Positions 43,518 to 55,900 of a stretch of DNA of 64,000 nucleotides are shown here, one piece after another; position 1 is the stretch's first letter, and each line of letters opens with the position of its first letter. A program made the translations under genes and the position numbers. This stretch comes from Verticillium longisporum (taxonomy: Eukaryota > Ascomycota > Sordariomycetes > Glomerellales > Plectosphaerellaceae). The notes below the pieces were generated by a model. It was not told the DNA's origin. It made no database searches and saw only the letters and a program-made list of their open reading frames with translations. The stretch is taken from contig JAETXT010000003.1 in the NCBI GenBank assembly GCA_019188255.1, positions 4,030,001 to 4,094,000 on the forward strand, in the 5' to 3' direction.

Positions 43518-44527
43518 TCAAGAAAGCATGGCCAGGCGACTGGGGTGGATGCCGCTCTCTTCCGCAGTCGATCCCGTAGCCGCATTGCCCTTCTTTGCCT
43601 CGTTCTCCTTGTGGATGCGCTTTACGCGGTTCTCGTCCAGCTGGACGTTGCGCGCCTTGATCTTCTCCTTGCGATTGTCGGATTTCGCACCACCACCACC
43701 AGCGCTAGAGAGGGCACGATCAGCTTGAGGCTCTCAAAAAGGGGGGAAGAGGATTTGGGATTGGGTGGGGAGGAAGGAAGGAGAACGTACGTCAACTGCA
43801 CGTTGATCTTCCTCGCGGGCGACAGGCCGTCGTCAAACAGCGTGTGGTGCATCTTGTCCAGGCAGGTGCGCATATGCGTGCTGTTGGAGAACTCGACAAA
43901 GGCGAAGCCGCGGCACGTATTCTCGATGCGGTCCTTGGTGAGGCAGCGGACGGACGAGGGCTTGAGGTGGGCAAAGTGCTGGTAGATTGTCTTGTCCGTG
44001 GCCGTGTAGGGGAGGTTGCCGACAAAGACGATGTGGCGGCCGGCCTTGCCTTTGCTCTGGTCGGGCAGCGCGCCGCCGGCCTCATCGGTGCCGTTGGTCT
44101 TGTCGTCGTTCTTCTTCTTGCTCTTGCTCTTCTTGCCGTTGGTCTGCGGCTCGGCAGCGGCCCCGGCGGGGGCTGGTGTCTCTGTCGCGTCGGGCATGGT
44201 GGGTTCGGCGGCCTTCTTGCTCTTCTTGGACTTTTTGCTGGCGGTCTGTGTCTCGTCGGCGTCGGCTGTCGCGAGGGGTTCTGAGGCGGGGTTCTCGTCG
44301 TCTTCAGCGGCCTTGTCCTTCTTTTCCTTCTTTTCCTTCTTCTCCTTTTTCTCCTTCTTCTCTTTCTTGTCCTTCTTTTCCTTCTTATCCTTCTTGACGG
44401 GTATGTCGACTTCGTCAAAGTCGGCGGGGACGTCGATGAAGTCTTCGGCGGTGGCCTTCTTGATGGACTTGCTGCGCTTGGCCTTGCCGCCCTCGCCGTG
44501 CCCGTCGCGCTTGCGCTTCTCGGCCAT
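43518..44527 (-). CDS. Nop6-like nucleolar RRM protein
   Basis: Exons 44527-43791 and 43704-43518 with a GTACGT...TAG intron; 307 aa. Start MAEKRKRDGHGEGG; the frame is open further upstream, but the next in-frame ATG lies in sequence without protein character. A long charged region has repeated KEKK units (about residues 50-75) and KKSK motifs, typical of nucleolar proteins. One RRM is present: RNP2 HIVFVGNLPY and RNP1 RGFAFVEF, followed by HMRTCLDKMHHTLFDDG. The tail continues in exon 2 with AGGGAKSDNRKEKIKARN. Yeast Nop6 takes part in early 40S subunit assembly; the same role is inferred. Confidence 0.85.
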
Positions 44528-46453
44528 TGTATATCTTGGATCTGACTTCAAGTCGTGCGTTCCTGCCAGAGGTGGTGCGGAGAGAAAAAAAAGCGTGCTA
44601 AGGAGTCCAATAGTACGGTCTGGGTTTGTGATAGATCCCGTTATCGCACGATTGGCAAAGCGCTGGCGGTCCGTCGATTGGGGAAAAAAAGATTTTGGGC
44701 TTTGCACTAAGAATGCATAAGTGCCCTTTTGGGACAGAGGTGCCCCATTTTTAGGAACGTGGAACATCGCCCCCCAAATGAACGTACAGCTAGCTGGGAG
44801 CACCGAGGAACCCAAGTCGATTTGGGCATGGACTAGCATGGTTTTCGGTTCTCTATGAGGTGAAAAGGCAGGATAATGTATGAATTCTCATACTTCAGCG
44901 TCCTAGCCTCTTTTTCCTAGTGGCTCATCCTTCAAGCTTTCGAATAGTCAATGATAAGAGGGTCTTACAGCGCTCGGAAGTAGACGGAGGAGACCAGCCT
45001 AGTGAGACCTTGGGGTCGTCCCGGTATACGACAGCGTACGTATATTATCTAGCGATACCGATAGCGCTAAAGGGTTTCGAGGTAAAGGACCCCGAGGAAT
45101 GACTTCCTAGTACGCACCGCGTTGTCGCGTGTATCTACTTCCATGTCGACGTAGGTAGGCTCGGATAACTTATACGCAGAGTGAGATATTCTTGTCGTGG
45201 CGACGTTGCCGGAGCACTATATAGCGGCTAATGCTTGGCGGTCGATGCTATAGCGAGTATACCCGGTGTTCGGTGTTCTCGAGAATGACATGTCGTTCGA
45301 GCGCCCATGGGACCCTTCTTATATCTCGTCCGTCAATCGTTGCCGTAAGGCCGTACGGGGGACGGAGGATCGTCCGCGGTCGTTCTTTAGCGCCTGGCAC
45401 GATCTCGAATAATGTTCGTGGGTCGATTACTTGGAAACCGCCGGCAAGCCCGTACATTACATCTATTTCGAGAAGTCGGCGTATGAGCGTGGTGAGGTGG
45501 AGGTGACCTGACTTCTCGCCTGGCCTCGTCTGCTCATGCTTACGGTGTTTACCCGGACTGCGTCCTCTGACGGCGGGCGTCGCCCACGTCGGACTTGTGT
45601 GCTCCTTGGGCGCCTCCTGCTCTTCTCCTGCTCCGGCGTTGGCACGCCTGCACTGGTCACCGAGCCCTTCACTTCCTCACGAACTCAGTCCAGTATACAT
45701 CACTTGAACCAAGATCAAAGCCATGCTCATTTCATTGTATGAAAAACAAACCACTGTTGGCTTAAAAGATATCTAGGGACAGAAAAGTGGCGCCACCACG
45801 CGTTCGCATCGCATCACAGCAACCCAGTTTCCGGATTGCAAGATTGGAGGGCGACTCGCCGACGTCGTGATATCATAGAATAAATGATGCCGCGATATTT
45901 TCAAGGCAGACAGACATCTTCTTGTGCGCCCTGGAGAACTGATTCGTCCTCGACATCAGCCGTGAGGCGGCCCTCGAGTGACCCGACGAATCGACCCGAG
46001 TGGAGAATTGGACGTCACGATGCCTCATCGGGATCAATGCTGTGGACGAGGATGCTGGTCTACAAACGGGAGAAGACGCAGCTATACAGGAACCCAGCAG
46101 GAGGCGTCCCACCCCACCACGGAACTTGATGAGTCGCAAGAATCGGACTACGAAATCGAAGAAGCCGGGCAATAGTAGGAGACTGCACACGCACGCATCC
46201 TTGATGCTTTACACCGACTTAGCCAGAACAAAGGGCCACTTATCCGAAAGAAGTCATAAGCTTTGTTACCTATAAAATCAAGAGGGCTCTGCATGGTGTG
46301 CTTTCGCACCATTCTGTTCGTTCAATTCAAGAGCATCTCGGCCGCCCCAAGGAAACATCGAATTGTAGCGCTTGATATCCCTATAAGATGTACGTGTGTA
46401 TTCGCTGTTGTAGCCAAGGTTAGTGACACTCTCCCTCGCACAGGGTTCGATAC
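44528..46453. other. gene-poor stretch with possible coding relic
   Basis: Promoter side of the Nop6-like gene, then about 44,900-45,500 of CG-rich, CA-poor sequence that looks mildly RIPed and protein-like but carries stops, then unremarkable sequence. No intact gene. Confidence 0.45.
45248..45457 (-). pseudogene. unidentified coding relic
   Basis: A 69-codon minus-strand frame (MYGLAGGFQVIDPRTLF to ILENTEHRVYSL) with protein-like composition that stops abruptly; neighbouring frames continue similar text. It may be a fragment of a mobile element or a broken gene. Not recognised. Confidence 0.25.
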
Positions 46454-46832
46454 TCACAAGACACTCTGAGCAATGTCAACCTGAAAGACTTCCAAGTCAA
46501 TATCATGAGATAGAGGCTTTGGGAATCCCTTTTTGTTGACATCGAGTAGAATCCATCTCTTTCCTGAGCCCTCAATTCCTACTGGTGTATATAAGTAATC
46601 GTCGTCCCATGAATATTTTCGGTCAAAGTTTCGTGTCATAAAGTCGTTCGCTAGTGTTACCGATCGCGCGAGAGGTTCGCCTGGAATTCGATCGACTCGA
46701 ACCGTGAAACAGTACCTTTTAGGATGGCTGACTTCGTCCTGCGCTGGCTCACTCGTATTCGCAGCAGCATCGTGGATTTCCGGCTCCATGGTAAAATACT
46801 TGATGGCGAATTCGACACTGTATGGGGAGTCC
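46454..46832 (-). CDS. hypothetical protein or last exon
   Basis: Open to 46454 from an ATG at 46789, 111 aa; the frame extends upstream to a candidate AG acceptor (CCGTAG) near 46,833 with the continuation DSPYSVEFAIKYFTMEPE. The text YCFTVRVDRIPGEP and GKRWILLDVNKKGF looks like real protein. No domain recognised. It may be joined to the frame at 46925-47410. Confidence 0.35.
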
Positions 46833-46924
46833 TACGGTTCGACACCTACGAAGAAAGCCTTGTAGCCTAAGGCAGTAACTTGTGTGAAACAATCAGGCGA
46901 CTGTATCCTTGTCCCCCGAGACGT

Positions 46925-47410
46925 TCAGAGATCCCCGTATCCCCGTTCTGTATCGCGACACTGGGTCTTCACGACTTCGTCAAGGTTTATTGGTTGATCA
47001 AGCTCAAACAGGTGAGAGCAGGTGCATGGCTCATCGCTAAGACTTGAGAGAAAAACCTTTCCAGCACGGCCAGTTGGCTGCTTTACAGCTTTCACTGCTG
47101 TCGACAGGGAAAGAAATGTGCGACGACCAGTTTTACCACTTTGATGGGTAGGGATGCGACCGAGCATATGACATATCATGGTGTGCCGCAGCCCGAACTG
47201 CAGGGCAATGCTGTCCCGCATCGCAACGAGGTCGTGCTCAGCAACCTGGTGAAACAAAGTCTGGGAAATACATCGCCGGCATCGTCGACCTGAGGGACTT
47301 ACTGCCGCCACCAACCGCCGCAAAGACCTGATGCGTGAGTCTGAACTTCTAGAGAAGAGGCAGCCGATTAATGCCGAAAGCTTGATGCGCGTACACAGCC
47401 GACGCTTCAT
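46925..47410 (-). CDS. hypothetical protein, uncertain
   Basis: 161-codon frame with a basic N-terminus and no recognisable domain. It stops 92 bp before the next minus-strand frame, a distance compatible with an intron between them, but I could not fix the splice sites. It could be a relic. Confidence 0.25.
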   Translation of the reverse strand: MKRRLCTRIKLSALIGCLFSRSSDSRIRSLRRLVAAVSPSGRRCRRCISQTLFHQVAEHDLVAMRDSIALQFGLRHTMICHMLGRIPTHQSGKTGRRTFLSLSTAVKAVKQPTGRAGKVFLSSLSDEPCTCSHLFELDQPINLDEVVKTQCRDTERGYGDL

Positions 47411-48371
47411 CGCGCGAGAATCGGGCTGGGGAGAGAACTCAAAGTCAAGCCTACTATGGGCTCCGGCTTCTTCGTGTACGATATCTACTTTCTCTGTGTC
47501 CGAGGTCCTTCACATTTCCACATCGGCCTCGACCCGACCCGACGATGCCATGATTCGCTATATTTTCATCTTCTGGTTGTCAAAAGCATGAGTTGTCTCA
47601 AGGGCTCTGTCACCTAATATAACTGCACGTGGTTCAGGAGCTCGTCGCCTGTTTGGAATAGCAGTCCTGACATTCAAATGATCGCCGGGCCATGTTCCGT
47701 CCTTAAGTGTTTTGCAGTTTGGACTGGAGCGTTTGCGTGATCACATTGAAAACCCTGCTTCCAATATCGGAAGGTTGTCGGCGGTTGCACTTCAGATCGT
47801 ATTTATCTTTATCGCAGATCAGACTCGCTTGCCCATAGCATCTGATGTAATAACCATCGGGTCATTAATCGTGATCTATCCCTCCTTTGTCTAATCGATC
47901 TCGAATTAGGAAGCTCTCTGCACACTCCAGGCCCCTTTTCAGACTACCATCGAAAATATTGGGCGAGAAGATGGCTAATAGATCATCCAGAATTGACCCC
48001 ATGCGGTTACGAGGTATCCGGATGGGTCACTCCTTACACCGTCGAAACCGTACTTAAGCGATAAGGCATATAAACGGTCGCCCGTATTCTACCTGCAGTG
48101 AGATTCACAATGCAGAGTACCTAAGTTGGGCTGCCGTACATGTCGCGCACCGAATGAGAACGTGCACTGAGCAGACTGCGGGGTCTGGGGATCATCGTAA
48201 CGAGGGCCTCTGTTAGAGCGTGCGGACCTTGAGGAGCAAAGTTCACACTTTCCTCCGACTCTCACTAATACATCCTTCGCTTTGTATCTCTCAGGTTGGT
48301 GAATATCTGTCCCCAAATGAGTATACTTTATCATTAGTAGCTCACATATGTAGCTCCAGTCTTGCTCAGTC
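47411..48371. other. intergenic, nothing recognised
   Basis: No supported gene; short frames only. Confidence 0.45.
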
Positions 48372-48656
48372 ATGGATGATGAGGCTCGAGCGAAGTTCAT
48401 GGCTGAATTGGATGCAATGATACGAGAAGCCACCGACAAGGACAGTATCATTTCCAAGTTGACTGGTGATATCGCAACGTTGAAGTCATTGTCCCAACAA
48501 GGTTCGAGCTCGCGGAAGAAAAGAGGGAAAGTAGCGGCCCAGGACGTCGATGCCCAGATCACGGAGATAGAGGAAGAGGCATCCCGACTCAGAGAGAGCT
48601 CACGAGCGCTATGGCTGAAGATCAACGATATGCAGGAGCAACAACGTGGGCACTAG
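48372..48656 (+). CDS. small coiled-coil protein, uncharacterised
   Basis: 94 aa from ATG at 48372 (MDDEARAKFMAELDAM) to TAG at 48654. It is helical and charged with heptad-like spacing of hydrophobics and a SSSRKKRGK basic patch in the middle. No family is recognised. It may be a full small gene or the 3' part of a larger lost one. Convergent with the APH-type gene, whose stop is 140 bp away. Confidence 0.4.
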   Translation: MDDEARAKFMAELDAMIREATDKDSIISKLTGDIATLKSLSQQGSSSRKKRGKVAAQDVDAQITEIEEEASRLRESSRALWLKINDMQEQQRGH

Positions 48657-48796
48657 CAGCTGGCCGAGGCTAGGTATCTTGCTCGCGACTTCCTAGTACT
48701 TTGTCGTCGGAACATGTGCTTTCTTGAGGGGGCCAAATTTATCAAATTCCTAACGAGAGCAAGTGGGATGCACACGAGGAACATGATTTGTCGTCA

Positions 48797-50331
48797 TTAT
48801 GGGTGAGGGACTGTCCCCTTTCTTAAATTAGCAATTGTAGCCCGAGACTGCTGCAGCAAGCGCTGTATCTCTTCCTCGCGTCCTTCCACATGAAGATTGT
48901 TCTCGTCGAGATACTGAGCAAAGCGCTGCGACTCTGCTAAGCGCCGATCCACGTCTTCTTGTAGCTGTCCACCGTCAGGGACAGGGATGTCACATAATCC
49001 AGTTATATTTGGCATAATTATTTCCCAGAAGACAAAGTCAAGCTCCGCAGGATCTGTAAGTATATGGGATAATGACCAAGTAAGGGGGTCTCTAGAGACC
49101 CACTCGGCCGCAAGCTGAGAGTGGTACCTCGATTTCTCTTTCATAGAAGAAAGAATATATGTGAACTCGGACGCTAAGTCTGCTAGGCCTGAGTCGTTGC
49201 CTGTGATCCATGTCGGGGGGGCGGAGGCACACTGCGGGATACTTGCCGTATACTCCCAATCGATGATACCGCGTATATTAAGCTCCTCGTCAACGAGGAT
49301 GTTACCAGGGCGAAGGTCGGGGTGCGCTAAAAAGAATGACCGGGCGGCCGAGTTGGCGTCAATTCTGTCCTGTACCTCTGGCTGACAAATAAATTGCCGG
49401 GCAAATTCCTCTCGCTCAGCTTGCTCACGATCTAAATCTTTATAAGGCATTATCCATATATGTCGAAGGATGCGAAGTTGCTCATCGAAGAATTCTTTCG
49501 CACTAGTAGTCACAATGCGTGAGACTTTGTATCCGGCCGCCTGGAGTTCGTTTTTGCGGATTGAGAAAGCACCAACAATGTCTGGTGGATTTTCGAGTTC
49601 GATATCCCCGCTATTGCTGGGCATAAGCGAGCCTCCTCGTGTGAAAGGGAGCTTTCGAAGTTCTGCAAAGACGTCAACTAGTTGCTGAAGAAATAGCTGA
49701 CGACGAGGTTGTAGACTAGTCTCGAGTGCTTTTCTGGTTAATGGCTGGCCTTCTATTTGTTCCATGATTATAAAGACTTGAAGCTCTGATGTATTTCGGC
49801 AGAGTTGGCTCCTCCCGTAGGCGTATACTCGGGGAACAGGTATATTTGTATTTCGTCGGACATATCTGCGAAGAGAGGGTTAGAGTAAGGCTGAGGTGGG
49901 AGGCTCAGACTGGAAGACACTGACTGCATTGTACAGACTTCGCTTCGTACTTTATCCCATGTATCCTGTACTGCTGGCTCAAGAGGAATTCGCACGACGC
50001 GCGTAGAGCCGTCGGTAAACTCGAGGACGAAGCAGCCATTAAAACTACCCCGGTACCGAGCTTTGATTTCACATTGCAGACTTTCAATGTGGTGCTGAGT
50101 CCCTAGTGCCCGGATAGCGTCTTCGTTGACTGAGCCGAAGAAGGTATGGCTGCGACGATAGATCTGCTGCTCAGTCAAGGGCCATGCATGTTCAAGCGAA
50201 ATGGATGTCGCCGATGGTCGAAAACCAGTGGTGAGGGCTAGTAAGAGTCGAAACACATTTCTGAAAAACCCAGTAGAGAATGTCCAGATCGTTGAGAAAG
50301 CCGAGAGACTGCGCCGAGCAAGTAAGTACAT
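48797..50331 (-). CDS. APH-family phosphotransferase-like protein, one frame break
   Basis: Starts MYLLARRSLSAFS at 50331 with a hydrophobic or arginine-bearing leader. The N-lobe (CFVLEFTDGSTRVVRIPL) runs in one frame to about 49,770; the rest (VFIIMEQIEGQPL, then FLAHPDLRPGNILVDEELN and IRGIIDWEY) follows in another. Adding one base at AAG-TC near 49,771 joins them to 511 aa; an intron ending at that AG was considered, but I found no donor of the right phase. The catalytic loop HPDLRPGN and metal site IDWE are complete, unlike in the other APH-type gene here. Substrate unknown. Confidence 0.65.
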
Positions 50332-51463
50332 TGCATCACGCAGAAGGGAGGCTTGTCGTTTGACACGGAAAGGCGGAGATCGTGGAGAGAGGTCGGGGGT
50401 TACAGTGGGTGGCCAAAAGTGCTTGACCCCTTCGAAGTCCTGTGCACCGCCAGATTTCCTCTTCCAGCAGCTCCGCTTGATTAGGTAGGTATCTTAGTGT
50501 ACCTTAGGTAGGTACCTAGGTAGGTACGGCAGGTTTTCGGGGTAGAAGCAACCTCACAGGGGGCAAATCCTTTCGGCCCCCCACTGTACGACGGCGTACG
50601 AAACCCCGCTATTTCCCAGCAAAGTGTGGCTAAGCCCAAGCTTAATCCAAAGTGATGAAAATGCTAGTCCTAATTAAGGCAGCTCACTTGGAGTGGACCT
50701 CTCCATTCAGATCGTACGATTTCCGTTTCCGTTTTCACGATAACAATGCCTTAACATGGTATACTTAAGGCCTTAGAAGCTTATAACGATCTTTTATACA
50801 TAATGTATCTTATGTGGCTGAAAGGTAAGCTTCAAGGCCGGGTCAGGCCTGTTCAGTCTCGGCTCGGTCTAAAAGCAGCGAGGCTCCAGCCCGAGTCCAG
50901 TTCAGATGGGGCTCGGTAAAACCCATCTTCGGGGTTCTCATGGTCATCGCAGCCAGTATCATCAAGCGTCTTGCGACCTCGAGCAGCGAAACCACCACCA
51001 GGTGATGGATAGAGTGTTACCGTTTCTGAGGGCGACTTGGATGAGAATCTCGAAGAGCAGCACAAGAACTGTGCCAGCCTTAACAGTCTCTAGGAACACA
51101 TGGATTAGTGTGGGGCTGGTCGACTTGCGGTCTCTGTTATGACAGCTGCTGCGTTGGGGCTTGAGAATTTTAGTCGTTTCCGTCCAGGTCGATTGAGTGT
51201 GCTCACTCGTCCGCGGGTCAGTCAACGACGCAAGAATGCATGGCGCGGTCTCTCCATGTGAAACTTTTTGATCTGAAGTCTCTTTGGCTCATGGGAATCT
51301 TGAGGTGCGAGGTGACCCGAAGCACTGTGTGGAGTGGCCGAATGGACCCTGCAGCCAGCCGACACTTGGGGTGCGAGTCCGCCACTGTATCACCCCAGCA
51401 GCGACCCGGACAGTGCGAGCGCGTCGCGACGGCCTGGCCAAAAAACCGAATTTGCATCTCAAC
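50332..51463. other. intergenic region, original promoter side of CMS1
   Basis: Sequence between the APH-type start and the LINE. Before the LINE arrived it was the divergent promoter region of the APH-type gene and CMS1. No gene seen; AT-rich near 50,740-50,810. Confidence 0.5.
50481..50528. repeat. AGGT/ACCT cluster with CCTAGG palindrome
   Basis: TTAGGTAGGTA...ACCTTAGGTAGGTACCTAGG: same word set as the cluster at 40250-40298. Confidence 0.7.
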
Positions 51464-51475
51464 TGTCCTTCGATC
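51464..51475. repeat. LINE target site duplication, 5' copy
   Basis: TGTCCTTCGATC. The same 12 bases are found at 57049-57060, right after the LINE's TG-repeat tail. Confidence 0.75.
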
Positions 51476-51663
51476 GAGAGCTGTTCCTTAGCAGAACTGT
51501 ACGTACCGTAACGGACTGATTCGAGCACCCTCTGTATCGCCACTTCTTATTTGTTTCGTTGAAGTACGGCATCAAACCGATCGAAGGTGGGTTGGTCTTG
51601 ACGCGGGACGGCGCGACACGCGAACTGGTGGATCCCACTCCACGTGGCGCCCCACCTGCAGCC

Positions 51664-52977
51664 ATGGCGACCGAAAACGACACGATCAACGTCGCGTCTG
51701 ACGAGGAAGGGAGGAATGGTGTTGAGCAGCGACGACTTCGACCGCGCAAACCGAGCAGCAAAGCCATCGAAAATCAGACAATCGACGATACAACCGACGA
51801 TGCGGAAATCACGACTAGGAAGCCCAACAGGCGCAATGCCAGAGCGGCGTTGGGAGGACGACCGTCCGTGGAGAAAGAGCGACAGGTAGACGACGACACG
51901 TCGCGACTCGCAAAACAGGAACCGATGAAGCAGCAAACGAAGCTCCTCAAAGCAGTCTTAGTTAAGCTCCAGTCACTGGCGGAACTGATTGAAGATCTTC
52001 AAGACGAAAACCGAGAACTTAAGAGGGACCTTCTTACGACTAAAGACAAACTACACATGGTCACGGAACAAATGACAGAACAAGCCCAGAGCATACGCGG
52101 AAGCGCCGAAGCGATTGCAACGATGGTTACAGGGCAGCAGAGGTCCGAGCCATCCTACGCAGACATTGCCCGAATGCCACCGACCAGCCGACTCGACAAC
52201 GCGGGCCCGGGCCCCACGGCACCACCGGGTCCAACAGACGTGGTCTTCTGCACGATCGACACGTCAAGGATCGAGGACGAACAAGACGAACAACTGACAC
52301 CGGGCGCTGTTCGTACCCTCACGGAAGGCGAGGTCAGGGTGGACCAGAGCCAATCCGATTGGCGTTGCCTGGCTGTGACCAAAGACCCGAAGAAGCCTCG
52401 AATCAGAATTGCCTGCAGAAACGAGGAGGAGCACACCATGGTGAAACGGCTCGTGGGAGCCAAGCTGCCGCGGGGAGCCCGGATGCTGAGAGACGAACTC
52501 TACCCCGTCAAAGTCGACTACGTGTCCCGCACGGTGGTCGTGGATGAGGCGAATGCCATTCGTAGTGGAGCCGCCGAGGAGATTGGCAAAGAAAATGACG
52601 TTCAAGTTGCGAAGGTAGGCTGGCTTAGCAACAGGGATGTTCCGAAGGCGTACGGCTCAATGGTTATCTACCTCACGAAGAAGGCGGACGCGGAAAGGCT
52701 ACTCGCGGAGGGTTACGCTTATGCGGGAGGACAATCCGGGAGGACCAAGGTCTTCGAATCTCGTCCTCGCCTCGACCAGTGCTACAACTGTCAGCAGGTT
52801 GGCCGCGGCCACAAAGCTCACCAGTGCGACCTGCCCCAGATGTGCGGGCAATGCGCCAAGGAGGGTCACCACCACAGTGTTTGCACTGAGACTACCCTCA
52901 AGTGTGTTCCCTGCGGAGGTCCTCATGCGTCGTTCAGCAGAAACTGCAAGAAGCTCTACCCTTCTTTGAATGAGTAG
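51664..52977 (+). CDS. LINE ORF1 (Gag-like nucleic-acid-binding protein)
   Basis: 437 aa from the first in-frame ATG ([12 protein letters not shown]); the frame is open upstream to 51,559 without ATG. A charged N-terminus, a coiled-coil-like segment ([19 protein letters not shown]), an RRM-like middle region, then clustered CCHC knuckles: [30 protein letters not shown] and [15 protein letters not shown]. Such proteins coat the element RNA. The stop overlaps the ORF2 start as ATGAGTAG. Confidence 0.85.
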   Translation: MATENDTINVASDEEGRNGVEQRRLRPRKPSSKAIENQTIDDTTDDAEITTRKPNRRNARAALGGRPSVEKERQVDDDTSRLAKQEPMKQQTKLLKAVLVKLQSLAELIEDLQDENRELKRDLLTTKDKLHMVTEQMTEQAQSIRGSAEAIATMVTGQQRSEPSYADIARMPPTSRLDNAGPGPTAPPGPTDVVFCTIDTSRIEDEQDEQLTPGAVRTLTEGEVRVDQSQSDWRCLAVTKDPKKPRIRIACRNEEEHTMVKRLVGAKLPRGARMLRDELYPVKVDYVSRTVVVDEANAIRSGAAEEIGKENDVQVAKVGWLSNRDVPKAYGSMVIYLTKKADAERLLAEGYAYAGGQSGRTKVFESRPRLDQCYNCQQVGRGHKAHQCDLPQMCGQCAKEGHHHSVCTETTLKCVPCGGPHASFSRNCKKLYPSLNE

Positions 52978-55900
52978 CACGCTCCGGATAATCCAACTCA
53001 ATGTGCGAAAACGCGGCGAGGTTCACGAGAGCCTCATGAACGACGAGGACATTCAGGACGCAGCGGTGCTGGTCATTCAGGAACCACAAGCACGGATGAT
53101 CAAGGGACGGTTATTGACGACTCCGATGGGACATCACGGATGGACAAAGATGGTCCCACCAACGACTGGGGAAGGACGATGGGCGATCCGAAGCATGCTT
53201 TGGATAAGGAAGGATTTGGGGGCGGAACAGGTGTTGATAGAGTCTCCGGACATGACAGCAGCACTGTTGAGGCTCCCAGAGAGACTGGTACTGGTGGTGT
53301 CCGTGTACGTGCAGGGGATGGACACCCAGGCATTACAGGAAGCGTGTAACACCATACGTAGTGCGGTCGCGGATGCTAGGAGAGCCGCAGGAGAGGTGGT
53401 GGACGTGGTCATTGCGGGCGACTTCAACCGCCACGATCAACTATGGGGAGGAGACGACGTGTCTCCGGTACGACAGGGTGAAGCCGATAACATCATCGAC
53501 CTAATGAACGAGCTCTCCCTCTGCAGCATGCTCCCACGGGCCACGAAGACATGGCAAGGCGGAGACCACGAATCGACAATCGACCTTGTGCTGGTGTCAG
53601 AGGACCTAGCTGCGTCCATGATCAAGTGTACGACGCACGGGACAGAGCACGGGTCGGACCACCGCACCATCGAAACGATCCTTGACGTATCAGTTCCGAC
53701 CCCGAAAGCCCAAGACCGACCTCTATTCAAAAACGCGCCATGGAAGGAAATCAACACCCGAATCTCCACGGCACTCGAGACAGTCCCGATGGAAGGCACG
53801 GTCCAAGAGAAGACGGACAGACTCATGTCAGTGGTGCTGGGAGCAGTACAGGCCTTGACACCGAAAGCCAAACCATCGCCATACGCGAAGCGGTGGTGGA
53901 CGGCGGATCTTACGCAGCTCCGCCACATCCACACACATTGGAGAAACCGGGCGAGGGCAGCAAGACGGGCAGGACGGAACGATGAAGCACTGGAGAACAC
54001 GGCCAAGGGAGCAGCGAAACAATACCATGATGCCATTCGACAACAGAAGAAAACCCATTGGAATGACTTCCTGGCCAACAACGACAACATCTGGAAGGCC
54101 GCCAAGTATCTGAAGTCTGGCGACGATGCGGCGTTCGGCAAGGTGCCACAACTTGTGAAGGCTGATGGCACACGGACGACCAACAGCAAAGAGCAAGCGG
54201 TTGAACTGCTTACCACTTTCTTCCCGTCCCTACCGGAGCATATCGAAGAGGAAGGGGAGAGACCTCAACGCGAATCAGCTGTTAACATGCCCAACATCAC
54301 GATGGAAGAAGTCGAACGCCGTCTTTTCGCGACGAAATCGTGGAAAGCACCTGGTGAGGACGGGTTGCCAGCGATGGTCTGGAAACAGATTTGGCCAGCC
54401 GTCAAGCACAGGGTCCTGGCGATTTTCCGCGCATCACTAGAGGAAGGAGTACTCCCCGACCAATGGAGGCACGCCAAGATCATCCCGCTCAAAAAGCCCG
54501 GCAAAGCAGACTACACCATCGCCAAGGCTTGGAGGCCCATCTCGCTCCTCGCCACGCTCGGCAAGGTTCTCGAGTCGGTTGTTGCGGAGAGGATATCCCA
54601 TGCAGTCGAAACGCACGGGTTGTTGCCTACGAACCACTTCGGGGCCCGCAAACAGAGGTCAGCAGAACAAGCGTTAGTGCTGCTGCAAGAACAAATCTAC
54701 GCAGCATGGAGAAATCGTTGGGTGGTCAGCCTCGTGAGCTTCGATGTGAAGGGAGCGTACAATGGAGTGTGTAAAGAGAGACTTATTCAGAGAATGAGAG
54801 CGAGGGGCCTCCCAGGAGAGTTGCTCCGTTGGGTAGAGGCATTCTGCTCAGATCGGACGGCGACAATTCAGGTCAACGGCCAAGCATCAGAGGTCCGGAC
54901 CCTGCCGCAGGCCGGACTACCGCAAGGATCACCACTGTCACCCATCTTGTTTCTGTTCTTCAACGCAGACCTTGTACAACAGAAGATCAACTGCTATGGG
55001 GGAGCTATAGCCTTCGTCGACGACTTTACAGCCTGGGTCGCTGGCCCAACCACGCAAGACAACCGTAAAGGAATTGAGGCAATCATCGAAAAGGCATTGG
55101 ACTGGGAGCGGAGAAGCGGTGCAACTTTCGAAGCGGACAAGACTGCGGTCATCCACTTCACCCGATGGGCCAAAAGGTCCGATTCGGAACCCTTCACTAT
55201 CAAAGGGCAAACAGTCGAACCCAAACAGCATGTCAAGATCCTCGGCGTGATCATGGACATTGGACTCAGGTATAGGGAACACATTGCAAGAGTGGCGACC
55301 AAGGGATTGGAGGCTGCTATGGAGCTGAAACGACTGAGAGGATTGACCCCGGCGACAGCACGGCAGCTATTCACGGCCACCGTGGCTCCGGTGGTGGATT
55401 ATGCCTCTAACGTCTGGAGGCACCGATGCAAAGATCGGACGGCGGCAGCAATCAATCGCGTCCAAAAGGTCGGAGCGCAGGCAATCATTGGAGCGTTCAT
55501 CACGATAGCCACGAGCGTAGCAGAAGCGGAGGCTCACATCGCCAGTGCACCAGAGCGATTCACGAGAAGGGCTATCAAGCTTTGGACGGATCTCCACGCA
55601 CTGCCCGAGACCAACCCGCTTCGAAAACTGACTGCTCGCATGCGGAAGTTCAGGCGTTTCCACCGCTCACCATTTTTCCAACTGGCAACTGCGCTCAACG
55701 AGATTCCAATGGAGAACCTGGAAACCATCAACCCATTCACACTTCCGCCGTGGATGGAAAGAATGCAGACCATTGCCGAATGGAATGACGACTCAACATC
55801 GACGCGTGTCGACCAGGACGCGATGGTGCGCATCGCCGTCAGCAGCTCGGCACGAAACGAGCTGGTCGGGGTCGGCGGAGTCATCGAGGGACCAGGAACG

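Noticed and set aside
44528..44839. N-terminal extension of the Nop6-like protein
   Set aside because: The frame is open but its text is not protein-like, and the ATG at 44527 starts the typical MAEKRKRD sequence.
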